A stretch of 64,000 nt of DNA, taken from positions 310,001 through 374,000 of the forward strand of contig NZ_CP132913.1 of NCBI RefSeq assembly GCF_036327475.1, read 5' to 3'. The notes under the pieces were generated by a model. It saw nothing but the letters and a program-made list of their open reading frames with translations, ran no database searches and was not told the DNA's origin. This document shows positions 1-10,460 of this stretch, in pieces (the first letter of the stretch is position 1; each line of letters opens with the position of its first letter). The position numbers and the translations under genes are program-made. The DNA comes from G036327475 sp036327475 (GTDB lineage: Bacteria > Pseudomonadota > Gammaproteobacteria > Enterobacterales > Enterobacteriaceae).

Positions 1-364
1 TGGTTAAACCAGCCATGGCGCTCAACTTTTTCCATTAGCATCGTTGGTAGTGTCGGCGTCGAGAAAAACCGTTTGCTCTGGCTGCATCAGTCGCGCCGCG
101 TGGCGCGGGGCCAGTGGCGGCTCGGATGTTGGTTTGATCGCTACCGCTCTGTCGTGTACCCGGCGCAACACGCCGAGCGCCCTCCTAGCGCGATGCATTC
201 CTGCCGCGCGGTTCGCGGGAAATGCCTAGCGCTTCACTGATGCAGTCGGCGGTAGAAAAGCCATTTGCAGCGACAATGGCGGACTTGCCTCTTGCTATGC
301 GAGATGTCACCCCATACCGTGCAGGGGAACAGCTCTACGTCGGAAACGTTCTGGTTAGAAATGA
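1..364. other. Degraded sequence, no gene recognised
   Basis: Only short open frames occur here, and none matches a family I know. On the minus strand around 220-310 a frame reads like a helix-turn-helix region (IARGKSAIVAANGFS), lying just downstream of the tag relic, but it is too short and interrupted to name. Confidence 0.4.
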
Positions 365-778
365 GGGACCAGGCGCTCGGTAGAAGCATTCGGCACTGTG
401 ATCGTTCACAATTCGACAGCTTGCATGCAGACGTAAACAATCTCAGCTCTGCAAATTTAAAGCCACGTTTTCAGCTCAGAGGAAATCCATGTGAAAGCGG
501 CGTCGAGGTGACCTGCGTGACGCCGTCGCCTTTCAGCACCTCTTCGCCGGTGAGGTGCTGAGGCAGGTTCCGGCAATTGTTGCTTCAATTTTCGCAAAAC
601 GCTTCGCGGAAAGCCGCGCGTTTTCGCAGCACGGTATCCAGGACAACCTGGCTTGAAAGCCTTCCAGCATCAGCATTTCCAAAAGCATACGGCCGTCATA
701 TTGAGGCACGCACCATCCCATGTCGTGATAATCTCGCATGAGTGCATCATTATTACGTGCCCATATGTAGCGCGGGAG
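365..778 (-). pseudogene. tag: tag relic: DNA-3-methyladenine glycosylase I
   Basis: The intact enzyme excises 3-methyladenine from alkylated DNA. The minus-strand frame beginning near 778 reads through YHDMGWCVPQYDGRMLLEML and then an EGFQARLSWI segment, matching the N-terminal third of E. coli Tag (YHDNEWGVPETDSKKLFEM, EGQQAGLSWI). After about residue 45 the frame shifts. A fragment near 470-430, with GFKFAE then IVYVCMQAVEL in another frame, corresponds to the C-terminal region of Tag. The middle of the gene is shortened and several frameshifts are needed, so this is a pseudogene. Identification is by memory of the family. Confidence 0.72.
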
Positions 779-799
779 AGCCGGATTCCATGCCGCTAT

Positions 800-1045
800 T
801 TTGCTTCTAGGGTGGACGCCTGGCTTGTCGCCAGATTGCGATCAAGCTGCCAAGAATGACGGGATCCGCTTTTTCGCGATATTGCGCTCTAATTCATCTA
901 AATTTGCGGCGCCGGTGGCGAAGATGGTACCTAAGGCCTGTTTATTTACGGCGTGCTGGCGCGTAACAGACCGGAACCGAAAGCGGAAAGATTCATACCG
1001 TCCCACAACAGCAGCGTCATCAATAACAAAGATCTTTTCATGGGG
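800..1045 (-). pseudogene. bhsA: bhsA-like relic (DUF1471/YdgH family exported protein)
   Basis: E. coli BhsA-type proteins are small periplasmic or outer-membrane stress proteins. The minus strand carries a start and hydrophobic signal-like segment in one frame (MKRSLLLMTLLLWDGMNLSA), then after a frameshift NKQALGTIFATGAANLDELE and NIAKKADP-like sequence. This parallels BhsA (GQQKVGTISANAGTNLGSLE, QLAQKADE). The C-terminal strand after the lysine-rich segment is scrambled. The frame change between signal peptide and domain makes this a pseudogene. Other members of the same family are equally possible. Confidence 0.6.
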
Positions 1046-1325
1046 TTTACCTCGTAGTATGTTCATATTGATGTCGTGATATAACGATCGTCGAAAATGT
1101 TATAGCGTAATTCAACATGACATTAATTACCTATTAAATGACATGGGATGCAATAAAGCCACGTTCCTCTTTACCGTCTACTGCACGTGCCGCCGCGGAA
1201 AGTCGAGCAATGTGAAATGGGTGAAATACTCTTTCAGCAGCGAAGAATGATCCTACTGTCGTTCAGCGTAGGCGTAAACATCATTTAACCAAGTCCGTGT
1301 TGAAGTAAGAATACTTTTCAATCGC

Positions 1326-1367
1326 CGCTTAAGATATTCCTAACATCGCTTAAGGCATTCCTAACAT
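1326..1367. repeat. Tandem 21-bp repeat, two copies, two mismatches
   Basis: The unit CGCTTAAGATATTCCTAACAT (1326-1346, 21 bases) is followed directly by a copy at 1347-1367 that differs at two positions (AT changed to GC). It lies in a non-coding AT-rich stretch. Confidence 0.85.
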
Positions 1368-1729
1368 AAGTAAATAATTTGTCTATAACGGTAACTAATG
1401 TTGTCTAAAGGTGTTTTGGAAACAAAAACCGTGCGCACTCATTTAATTATTGCATTTATTTTTGTTAGTTTATTTTCCCGCACTTTATTTTTGTTAGCGT
1501 GAGGAATTGATGAGCTATTTAATCAATGACAGTACTGGCTGATAATAGCGAGGATGTCTTTAAAGGTCGCGCGTGTGTTTACAGAGAAAATTGGCTGCAC
1601 TGTGCTTTTGCCCCATCAGCAGTGCAAAACAGGGAAACAGGCCCGTTTTTATCTCGTAACTGGCGCTGTCGCGTGCGGGTGTGCGATTATTTTCATGGCC
1701 AGGCGGGGGCTATTACCTGCCAGGGAACA

Positions 1730-1765
1730 GTGGGAGATACGGCAACGGTGGGAGATACGGCAACG
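1730..1765. repeat. Exact 18-bp tandem duplication
   Basis: GTGGGAGATACGGCAACG occurs twice head to tail without a mismatch. It falls within an unassigned ORF and adds six residues (VGDTAT repeated) in one frame. Confidence 0.9.
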
Positions 1766-3145
1766 TCAGTGCGCACCAGAGCTAAGCGGGCGATCTCTGA
1801 TTATGCAGCCGCCACCAACGTTCGTTTCCCGAAGCAGGCGCTGGTGGTAGTGCGGTGGTGTTCGTTGGTAAGGGCTGTTGCCGCCTGCACCAGTCGCGCC
1901 TGGCGCTGCCGCCCGGCCTCGTGCCAATCTGCCTTAGACTGCTAGCCAAGCTACTGCGTCAGCGAAGCGTTGAGAGCCGTCAGCTCGGCTGCGGACAGCG
2001 TGTTTAGCGTTGCAGACATGTCCGTCAGAAAAGCGAGAAGATAGGCATAGAGCGCCGTTGCGTTGCACCGTGGCGATGGCAGAACAGGATGCTATCCTGT
2101 TCTGCGGCGGTATAGAACAGGCAGCTAGCAATATAGCCAATTTGCTGGTCCACCCGGAGGCGCTGGACAAAGCAGCAGCAGCGCCTCCGGACGGGCAGGC
2201 GGAACCACGTGCTGGGAAACCTGGCCGAGCAGAGGCGCCACAGGGTCTGACTCGTTGCAGAGCATCGCTTCCTAGCGCATTGTGTCGATACTGATGCTTT
2301 CCGATGTGAGCGGACGCCCATCCGCCACCGGCAAAGGCAAGTTCAGTCATAGCGACAGCATATGCAGCAATACCCGCGCCGGTATTTCCGCCTCCTCATA
2401 TGTGCCACCGATGCACCTGTCGGCGCCAAAGCCCCTGCTGGATATCATGCGTCGTCAACGATCGCAGGTAGTCAATGGTATGCGCCGCGCAGATGCCAAC
2501 CGCGCTGTCGCCGCGCTGAGCTGAGCTGAGCAGCAGTGTCTAGCGGGCCCGTTTCAGGCTGTAACGACAGTAGCCCTCCATGATGCGCTCTGCGCCAGAT
2601 ACCGGGCACAGAGCGCACTGCATACTGTAGGCCAGAGGCTCATCCCAGTGTCCTGCCGTCTGCGAGCACAGCAATAGCACGGCGCGCCGCTGAGAGATGA
2701 CGTAGCCTAACTGCGCGGTCGGGCTGTAGGACAGGCGTTTAGCCGGGAAGGGGGAACAGAGGGCGATATCTGGCGTGATGCGGTCTTTTATGCCGCTGTT
2801 GCGTAAGAGTACCCTAACAGCGCGCCAGAGGAAGGGGCGATGGCGTAGCATCGTCGTTATCCGGCTGTAGTGATAACCCATGGCTTCTCACTGCTCGCTC
2901 TGGCAGATCGATGGCGATGCTCAGTGCAGGGCGCGCGGGCGTCTAGTTTCATCAGCCAACACGCCTAAAGGCGCCGACGGGCAAGCCTGCGACGATACTG
3001 CCGCGTCGCAGGCGGGGTCAACGCCCCAGGCGAACGCAGCCGTTGTATCGGCGATAAGCCTACGAGTGCCGCGCCCGCCAATCCGGCGCCAGTTACCGCA
3101 GCGAGCTGGGCGGTAATTCGTGCGGCGCAGCGGCAGCTCGGCAAT

Positions 3146-3169
3146 CTCTCTTTCCATCTCTCTTTCCAT
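3146..3169. repeat. Exact 12-bp tandem duplication
   Basis: CTCTCTTTCCAT occurs twice head to tail in degraded DNA upstream of the srlE relic. Confidence 0.85.
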
Positions 3170-3359
3170 ACGTTCCACTACCCAATGATAAAGAGAACGC
3201 CAGCGACACGACCCTTGATCGGCGTTCTAATGGCATGGATTTCTCATGGCGCCAACGCGGGGTGCGTGGCGCGAACCGTCACAGACATAGCAGTTTCGCG
3301 CGCCGTTGCCACAACTGAGGAGCGACCCGCAGCCGCCTTCGGCGTAAAACCGGCGTTGG

Positions 3360-3695
3360 ATACTGCCGGCTCGGGGGAGAGGCTGGCCGCTGGCGCGGCG
3401 GAAAAATTACTGGACAAAGCGACAGCGTGCTGACGAAAATTGGCACGAGGATGGTGCCTGTTATAGCCGTTTTCAGGTGGGGCGTAATACCATCGACACC
3501 GTGCTGAAACCATCTTGCCGTTCATGGCTTTCGTTTCTGCGCTGATCGGAATCATCAATAGCATCTGGGCCGGGGATTGCATTACCCACGGACTTAAGCC
3601 CCTGGCCAACAGCGCGATTGGGCTGGTGACGCTGGCATTAAGGGGAAAACGCCGAGGAATCTCTGGCGGCAAAATACGGTGATTCTGTTCCGAGA
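3360..3695 (+). pseudogene. srlE: srlE relic: glucitol/sorbitol PTS EIIBC component
   Basis: SrlE is the membrane and phosphoryl-transfer subunit of the glucitol phosphotransferase system. Pieced together across frames, the strand reads KITGQSDSVLTKIGT, then VGRNTIDTVLK, then ILPFMAFVSALIGII and LKPLANSAIGLVTLAL, which follow the middle of E. coli SrlE in order. Several frameshifts separate these pieces, and the N-terminal third and C-terminal membrane part are missing. No srlA is visible upstream. It is the first identifiable member of a decayed srl operon running srlE-srlB-srlD-gutM-srlR-gutQ. Confidence 0.8.
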
Positions 3696-3703
3696 AGGTG
3701 CAC

Positions 3704-3945
3704 ATGAAGGCGCACATTAAGGATATCGAGGCTTATCTACTGGTCAGTATGGCGATGATTCCAGGGGGATCGAACCTTTCCCATTACGGCAGCGGGTCGG
3801 ACGCGACGCAGAATCTGCGCGGACTGGAGCATATCACGGTCCATTTGGCGGCACCGATCAGGCTGAATTTCCTGGCTCAGTGCATGTCGCAGGTCCCATG
3901 CCATCGGATGTTGCAATTGGCAGTGAACTGACTATACAGACATAA
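3704..3945 (+). pseudogene. srlB: srlB relic: glucitol PTS EIIA component
   Basis: SrlB passes phosphate from HPr to the glucitol EIIBC protein. After a frameshift near 3750 the frame gives GSDATQNLRGLEHITVHF, and then DQAEFPGSVHVAGPMPSDV followed by GSELTIQT and a stop at 3943-3945. This matches the C-terminal half of E. coli SrlB (LRELGHVTLRF, EFPGTVHVAGPVPDDI). The N-terminal half is scrambled and a further frameshift near 3855 breaks the reading frame. It sits between srlE and srlD in the usual order. Confidence 0.85.
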
Positions 3946-3968
3946 ATATCATCATACGGGAGATAGTA

Positions 3969-4640
3969 ATGGATAGGTGGCGATAGCAGTAGATAGTGGC
4001 AGACTTGGCTCTTTTTCGCCGGATATCGTGTCACAGTAGCCGATCTGCATGGTGAGCATACGCAGTAGAGGTTGCTGAGGAACTGAACGAACAGGGGATA
4101 GGAGAAGTTGACCGCGGCTGGCAGGTAGACGTCACGAACGAGCAGAGCATCATCTCTCTGGCGCAGCAGGTGGATAAGGCCTTGTGAGGGGTATATTGCT
4201 GGTCTACAGCGCTGGCGTCGCAAAAACCGCGTCGATTGCCAATTCAGGTTGAACGATTTCAATATGTCGTTATAGGCCAATCTGGAGAGGTATCTTCTGT
4301 GCGCGTGAATTTTTCCGACTGATGATCCGTGATAAAACCGCCGGTCGTATTATTCAAATCAACTCGAAATCGTGGAAAGTCGGCAGCAAACTTGGCGCTG
4401 GATTTGACAGAACATGGCATTACGGTGTTGTTTGGCAATCTACTGAAATCGCTGTGTTCCAATCGTTGCTGCCGCAATACGCCGAAAGGCTGGGTATCCC
4501 TGTCGAGCAGGTGGAGCACCATTATATCGATAAAGTGCCGCTAAACAGGGTTGTGACCATCAGGACGTCCTGAATACGCCAGAAATAAACCTCGTACCGG
4601 TCAATCCATCAACATTACCGGCGGTCAGGTGGTGCTTTCA
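3969..4640 (+). pseudogene. srlD: srlD relic: sorbitol-6-phosphate 2-dehydrogenase
   Basis: SrlD oxidises glucitol 6-phosphate to fructose 6-phosphate. Recognisable parts across frames are the N-terminal piece with VDVTNEQSIISLAQQVDKAL, the active-site region MIRDKTAGRIIQINSKSWKV, FQSLLPQYAERLGIPVEQVE, HYIDKVPLNR, and a terminal QSINITGGQVVLS. These follow E. coli SrlD in order. In-frame stops near the N-terminus and at least four frameshifts inactivate it. The catalytic Tyr-Lys region of this short-chain dehydrogenase is scrambled. Confidence 0.88.
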
Positions 4641-4691
4641 GGCGCCCTCCCCAGCGGGCGTCGGGGGAGGGCGTTGCCAAGGAGAGAAAAC

Positions 4692-5054
4692 ATGAGTCAG
4701 AGCTCGGTATTGATTATGTTTGCTCTGCTCGCCTGATCCGGCCAGATTTTGCTAAGTTGGCGCCAAGTGCGGCGCTTTAATCGGGCGTTGATGCAATTAT
4801 AGGGGCCGGGATGCGTCGGCGTCAGCCGCTCATTGGGGTGTTTTCGATCGCGGGTGGTGATGGTGCTGGCGTTTGACGGCCAAGGCAAGCGTCCGCGGCT
4901 GGTTCGTTTTACGCGGAATGACGGTGTTTGCGCGGCCGTAACCGTTAACGTAACTGATAGGATTGCAGCGTGAACAGCTCAATCCGATTGTGATCTACCT
5001 TAAAGAACTGGCGTGTCAAACCGCCCTAGCATTAGCGATTGAACCGAAATCATG
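4692..5054 (+). pseudogene. gutM: gutM relic: glucitol operon activator
   Basis: GutM activates the glucitol operon in E. coli. The frame starts at ATG 4692 after a GGAGAG ribosome site, gives a short hydrophobic N-terminus (SVLIMFALLA), then WRQVRRFNRAL and, after shifts, CVGVSRS and RVVMVLAFD, ending in QTALALAIEPKS and a stop. This follows GutM (ISRFNRAF, VGVGRS, RVVVAIALDD, LSLALKLKRG). In-frame stops at residues 15 and 33 and later frameshifts make it a pseudogene. Confidence 0.8.
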
Positions 5055-5127
5055 ATATTTTCATTTTAAAACATTCTTGCTTTCATCGCCGCCGTTGGCG
5101 GCGGATCTGGTGGCAAGGGAATACTCC

Positions 5128-5903
5128 GTTTGGAAAAATATCATGAGAAACCTAGGTATCGTCAGACCGAGATAATCGACTATCTACAACTCCACGGCAA
5201 AATCTCCATCTAGGATCTTGCCGGGCATGTCGCCCTCACTGACACCACTATCCGCAAAGATCTGAGCCAGTTGGAAGAGGGAAGTGTGATAATACGCACT
5301 CATGGCGTCATTGTGCTCAGTCGTGAAGAGGGCGACCAACCCATCGATCGCAAAACCCATGTCAATACCGCTAAAAGCGGTAGATTGCCCGGCATGCGGC
5401 ATTGCCGATCAAAGATGGCAAATCGCTGATATTCGGCGCCGGAAGCACGGTGTGGCACATGGTGCCCTGGCTGGCGTAACAATATTACCGTCATGACTAA
5501 TAGCCTATGTTAGCGAGATGGTTAAGCTGGATAATGATTAGGTGATCCTAATGCCGGGGCACTCTATCGGAAAATTCTACCTCTTTCCACGGCACACTGC
5601 CGGAGGCGGCATTTTCCGATTTCAATTTCGATAAATTGTTCATCGGCGCCGACGGCGTTGATTTGACCGCCGGTGTGACCACGTTAAATGAATGCATGTG
5701 GTCAGCCAGGGGATGTGCCGGGCCGCACAGCAGCGTATTTTCTGGTGAATTCGTCAAAGCTCGGCAGTAAAAGTTCCAATATCGTCTGCGCACTTAGCGC
5801 GGTGAGGATTCTCATTACCGACAACGATATTCCGCCGGCCACGCTCCAGGCATTGCGTGATAGCGGTATCGAGGTCGTCGTGGTGGGTAACGAAGATGAG
5901 TGA
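5128..5903 (+). pseudogene. srlR: srlR relic: DeoR-type glucitol repressor
   Basis: SrlR (GutR) represses the glucitol operon. The frame from about 5140 reads KPRYRQTEIIDYLQLHGKIS, a TAG stop, then DLAGHVALTDTTIRKDLSQL, which is the DeoR-family helix-turn-helix. Later pieces are PIDRKTHVNTAKSG and LVNSSKLGSKSSNIVCALS, ending in GIEVVVVGNEDE with the stop at 5901-5903. Multiple frameshifts disable it. Its last codons overlap the gutQ start in the string ATGAGTGA, so the two were translationally coupled. Confidence 0.88.
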
Positions 5904-6864
5904 TGAACGATTATTGGCCTTCGCCCGAGAAACGTTGGACATTGAAATCAGTGAGGCGCAGAGGATGCGCGATCGCCTCGATGGTAGTGTTGTTACCGCC
6001 TGCCGATTGCTGCTGGCCTGCGAAGGAAAAGTAATTGTCGCCGGCATGGGTAAATCCGGCCACATCGGAAAGAAAATTGCCGCGTCTCTGGCCAGTACCG
6101 GTACGCCGGCTTTTTTTGTCCATCCGGCAGAAGCCCTGCATGGGGATTTGGGCATGATCGATGCCCGTGATGTGGTGGTGTTTATTTCCTACTCCGGCCG
6201 CACGCGCGAGTTGGACACCCTGTTGCCGCTATTGACGGAAAGCCAGATTCCTGTGATTGTGCTGACAGGCAATCTGACGTCGCCGCTGGCCCAGGGCGCC
6301 GCCTGCGTGCTTAACATCAGCGTCGAGCGTGAAGCCTGTCCGATGGGGCTATCGCCGACCTCCAGCGCGGTAAACACCCTGATGATGGGGGATGCGCTGA
6401 CGATGGCGCTGATGCGCCAGAGAGACTTCGGCTTGGAGCAGTTCGCCCGGTCACACCCTGGTGGCAGCTTAGGTGCGCAATTGTTCAACCGTGTACATCA
6501 TGTGATGCGCCGTGGCGAGCGTATTCCGCGCATCGCCGTACAGGGCACGGTTATGGACGCGATGTTTGAACTCAGCCGCACCGGGCTCGGTCTGACCGCG
6601 GTCTGCGGCCCTGCGGATCGTTTGGTGGGAGTGTTTACCGACGGCGATCTCAGGCGCTGGCTGGTAAAAGGACAGGCGCTCACAGTGCCGATTGCCGACG
6701 CGATGACCACCCCCGGGTATCGACTCCCCCTCGACTGGCGTGCCGGTGCGGCGCTTGAAGCCCTGCATCAGCAGCAAATCACTGCGGCACCGGTGGTCGA
6801 TGCCAAGGGTGACTTAGTGGGGGCCATTAATATGCACGATCTGCATCAGGCGGGTATCGGCTAA
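5896..6864 (+). CDS. gutQ: GutQ: D-arabinose 5-phosphate isomerase
   Basis: This enzyme interconverts ribulose 5-phosphate and arabinose 5-phosphate, the precursor of Kdo in lipopolysaccharide. The 322-residue product has an N-terminal SIS sugar-isomerase domain (about 35-165) with GKSGHIGKK at 52-60 and HPAEALHGDLG at 76-86, followed by two CBS domains (about 205-322) with the motif GVFTDGDLRRWL. Length and sequence match E. coli GutQ (321 aa) more closely than KdsD. I chose ATG 5896, which overlaps the srlR stop, rather than an upstream ATG at 5857 that lies inside srlR. It is the only intact gene of the srl operon, so it has probably been kept for Kdo synthesis rather than glucitol use. 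Its promoter is not obvious. Confidence 0.95.
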   Translation: MSDERLLAFARETLDIEISEAQRMRDRLDGSVVTACRLLLACEGKVIVAGMGKSGHIGKKIAASLASTGTPAFFVHPAEALHGDLGMIDARDVVVFISYSGRTRELDTLLPLLTESQIPVIVLTGNLTSPLAQGAACVLNISVEREACPMGLSPTSSAVNTLMMGDALTMALMRQRDFGLEQFARSHPGGSLGAQLFNRVHHVMRRGERIPRIAVQGTVMDAMFELSRTGLGLTAVCGPADRLVGVFTDGDLRRWLVKGQALTVPIADAMTTPGYRLPLDWRAGAALEALHQQQITAAPVVDAKGDLVGAINMHDLHQAGIG

Positions 6865-9335
6865 GCATTATTGCCGAGCGTGCATAGTGTACGGCGTTGG
6901 GCTACTGAGCGGCTCTTGCGCAGATTTGGAGCACCGTGGCGTCGGGAACCATTCAGCAGAGTACGGATGGTGTGTCCGCCGCCGATGGGGTCTGCGCGGG
7001 CTGAGGCGCTGTGGCGGCCCTATAGCGTTAGCGTTTCGGTGTGCCCATCATCTGTTGGCCGAAAGCTTGTTCCCACTCTGTTTTGAATTGCGTGACCACG
7101 GTATCGACCGTAGGGCTTACAGTAATTGCTCAGCAATGTCGGCCGCTAATGTCATATGGCAACACCCTGCCAGCATACAATCCAGAACCTGCCGCAGCGC
7201 TTTGAGGCTGGCGGTCAGCATTTGGCAATCATGGGCATACTGCATGGGCATACTGATTCAACAAGGATTGAAGTTCACGGACACATTGCAAGTCGCTGCC
7301 ACCTTGGGCATCTATCAGGTTGATATAGGGGCGACAACTCCCGCATCGGCGTACCACCGTTGCGCGATCGCGCGCATACAGCGCAGATGCTTAGGCAGAC
7401 TATACGACACGCGTTGAGCGGCGGCGCTATCACCGTTGACAATTTTCGTGTGGTCGGCAAGGGCAAGGTACGTGACGCGCGGTACAGAGCCGCATCGTTA
7501 AGCAAGCAATGTCATAGCACCTTGGCGCTCGGCCGTCGATCTCCTTCGAGTCAGGTGGACGTTTGTGATCAGGGGTAGTTTACGCCTAACGGAAAACCGT
7601 GAGCTGGCGGAGGTTCACACACAAAATTAATAAATAAAAACGAAATATGTTTATTTATTTTTATTAATATTATCATTTGTGATAATAATAGAATGGAACA
7701 ACCGAGGGAAAGTGGAACAGCGGAACAGTGGAATAGTAGGATTTGGCAATAAGAGAACTAACGAGGACACGACATTTTACAAAGATCTTCAACACAGCGA
7801 TGGCAACCTGCTGAGAAAAACAGCAGCTTACGGCATTCTGTTGTGTCACCGGACAACCGCTATTTATACAACCTAGCGAAATAGCCGGAACCATCACGCA
7901 ATATCATTTCGGCAAGGAGGGACATTAAACCGAATTCAGGGCTGGCCTAACGCTGTGGCGGTACAAGACACCTGCAGCACGGCAAAGAAGCTCGGAAACT
8001 ATACAGATCTCACGCCGTGCATCTGGTCGGCGGATATTAAATGACGCCCAAGGGGCATTTCTATGTTACTGAATAGACTTTCAGCACGATTAGCGGCTAT
8101 CGTGCAACGCCTTGGCCTTGATCGGCTATTGGGCGGTGGAAAAGCAGCCGCGCGGCATCACCACGGACGACAACGGTAAAGGCTGGCGGTGTCCGGCGAG
8201 AAAAGCTCGGTGGTAGGCAGTGAGGATATAGCCGCGGCTACACGCCTTGCTTACAAGCTACACAGTGATGCGCTGCTGCTGTGTATCGAAAAGCCAAAAC
8301 AACCAAGACTGCTTGAACCCCTCATACAGCGGTCGGCAGTGAGCAGCTATCATTTCCCGGTCGGGATGTTAGGATGGCTATTGGATGGTTCATGAGAAGT
8401 GTTTCAACTGATCTGTTTTGTGATTATTGCGGGAAAGGAATTCGACGATACCAGGCTATTGGCGAGCACTTCAAAGGCTTTTCTTACCCGTGCGCTGCCC
8501 ATGCCGGGTGTATCCACAGATAAAACTGCTGCAAACAAGGCAGGCGGTCGTTTTCCACTAGTAGCGTGCGGTTACGTCACGCTGGGCCTTGACGCCGATC
8601 AGATTGGAGGTGGCATATAGGCCTAGTGCTCACCGCCACGCGGCGATAATGTTGGGGTGGTCGGCAAGAATTAGATGGATAGGCTCAGCTGGCAGATGCG
8701 CGTAGTGCGCCGAGCAGCTCCACACCGTCGTGGAGGTGTGGAGCAAGTGACCCTTCGAGGGTGGGATCTTGCCGGGTCGAGAGGGTCATATCGATTTCCC
8801 CACGGTACGTTCATTTAAAACGAGCTGCGGCCCACAATTCATCTCCAGATTTAAACAGAGCGCCCAGCGGGCAATTTGACTCAATAAATACAGCAACAAG
8901 GTTTCCGAAACGTCGAGATGGGATTCAGTACGCTTGGAAAACGGCTGTCCTTAAGAGAACGAAGGCATCGTTGTGTTGCTTTTTACGGTCTTCTTTTTTG
9001 ATCAAGGGCCATCCTCACCGGATTTTCCATCTGCTGCATCTGCTGGCTGATAGCCCAATGCGTCCGGCCTAATTGCATGTGCCCGGGCAAAGTTGTGCAG
9101 ATCGGCTACCGCGACAAAGGTTCTCAGAAGTTAGATATCAAGGTTTCTAGTTCTGCCGTAGGCCCGAACGCGGCTCTCCGCCTGCTGACGGTGTAGCCCC
9201 ATATTACATCTGCATCAGGGATCGCCGGCTCGTTCTGCGAGCATGGGGCTTATGCAGTAAAGCGTGCCGCTCACTGCGCGGCGATTAGGGTGAGGCGTGC
9301 GATCCAGAAGTGACGCCTGGATGGGTTAATAGTTA
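6865..9335. other. Degraded stretch with no assignable gene
   Basis: Open frames at 6887-7417, 7360-7578, 8189-8395, 8399-8620 and 8761-9072 (all +) have no motif I can assign. In E. coli gutQ is followed by divergent norR, but I could not align a NorR remnant. AT-rich non-coding sequence surrounds 7620-7700. Confidence 0.4.
7230..7255. repeat. Exact 13-bp tandem duplication
   Basis: CATGGGCATACTG occurs twice head to tail without mismatch, in degraded DNA downstream of gutQ. A 13-base unit would break any reading frame. Confidence 0.9.
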
Positions 9336-9510
9336 ATCATCATTGTCGGGGCCGTACTGGTTCGCCCAGGCGATGAGCATCGTAAAATGTGTCTTTAACG
9401 TTTTGCCCAGCGGGGTAATGGCGTACTCCACGGCGACTGCTGAAGACACGATAATGTGGCGGCTGATCAAACCCGTTACGTTACAGCCAGCTCAGTGCTT
9501 CTCGAGGATG
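9336..9510 (-). pseudogene. HxlR-family transcriptional regulator fragment
   Basis: HxlR-type winged-helix proteins are small redox or aldehyde-responsive regulators. The minus strand reads TGLISRHIIVSSAVAVEYAI then TPLGKTLKTHFTMLIAWANQ, followed by a stop at 9336-9338. This is the conserved C-terminal half of the family (GLI-R, VEY-LTPLG-L, AWG). Upstream the frame contains stops and no start codon or recognition helix can be read, so only a fragment remains. Confidence 0.7.
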
Positions 9511-10440
9511 ATGGGCTAGCGGCTACCTTCTTGGTGTATCGCCTGACGTCAATGTCAATCATAAAGCGAAGTGACAGAGTGAACTAATGGCGAGCGTTGG
9601 CAGGGAGATAGTATAGTCATTGCGGCGGGAAGATAGTCTGACGAACTTGCTCCGCTACTTGGGCAGCAACTGGCAATGATCGAGGCAGGCGAATTTAATC
9701 ACGCCAAGGTTAATATCCGGCTAGAAGGGGACGATTACTGCTTCAGTGTTCCGATCTCGACAGCTTTGCCAATCCAGTAAACCAGGAACCGGCAGATAGC
9801 TATTCGGTGAAGAAAGAAGAAATGTACAGATGGCTACGAAAGCAATTTAATAATATGAAAATGCCACGGCTGGAACGTATAGTTTCTGGTCAACGCTCCT
9901 GTCCTGCAGATGGCTGCCAGGACTCAGTTATATATCTGGTAAGTAACGGATCTACCTCATGGTGACGCACTGTGGCATGACACCGGGACCGTTGATCGGA
10001 TGGCTTTGCGGAAGGGTTCTTCACGATAGGCGTTCTTCACTTCTAAGTGTTTTCTCTCCTGTTTTCTGCGTTATATTTCCCGGCTGCACAGTAATTTTCA
10101 GTCGATGTTCACCACTAAAATGAGGATCAGAAAGCTAATAAATAAATTCTGTTAAACGGCATTAATAAAAACCTGTCTATAATAAAAACCTGTCTATTAA
10201 TAAAAGCCTGTCTATCATGGGCAGGCCTGAAGCGTTTAAACGTATAAAATATAAGGCTATATCTGGTCATTATAGCTTTCCTACGTATTAGTTACAATTA
10301 GCCAGAACGCCTCTGCAGAAGAGCATCACTAGCCGATAGTATCATTATTTTGCGTGTTATGTTATTTTATAAAATTTAAGCTCATATTTCGTATACCGAA
10401 AATAACTAGTTATATGTTTTCATGCTGTAGTTTCAGAGAA
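9511..10440. other. Non-coding or degraded, unassigned
   Basis: A short plus-strand frame near 9665-9780 reads LAMIEAGEFNHAKVNIRLEG but matches nothing I recognise. From about 10.0 kb the sequence becomes strongly AT-rich. Confidence 0.4.
10164..10215. repeat. Three-copy 17-bp tandem repeat
   Basis: AATAAAAACCTGTCTAT occurs at 10164-10180 and 10181-10197, and after one extra T at 10199-10215 with a single A-to-G change. There is no spacer array and no cas gene nearby, so this is not CRISPR. Confidence 0.9.
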
Positions 10441-10460
10441 AGATTTAACAAGAAGTTAAT

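Larger units (their letters stand above)
1046..3350. other. Degraded stretch with unassigned ORF fragments
   Basis: I recognise no gene with confidence here. Open frames at 1526-1945 (+), 1934-2350 (-), 2540-2881 (-) and 2921-3178 (-) lack convincing family motifs. The GC-rich 1.6-3.2 kb part differs in composition from the AT-rich 1.1-1.5 kb part, so several unrelated remnants may be present. A prophage origin is possible but not shown. Confidence 0.4.

Noticed and set aside
6887..7578. norR relic downstream of gutQ
   Set aside because: Expected from E. coli gene order, but no segment could be aligned to NorR motifs on either strand.
8400..8470. Zinc-finger-like string FCDYCGKGI
   Set aside because: The frame has no further family support and lies within unassignable decayed DNA; two CxxC-like cysteines alone are not enough.
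10164..10215. Possible CRISPR array
   Set aside because: The three 17-bp units are directly adjacent with no spacers, and no cas genes are present.
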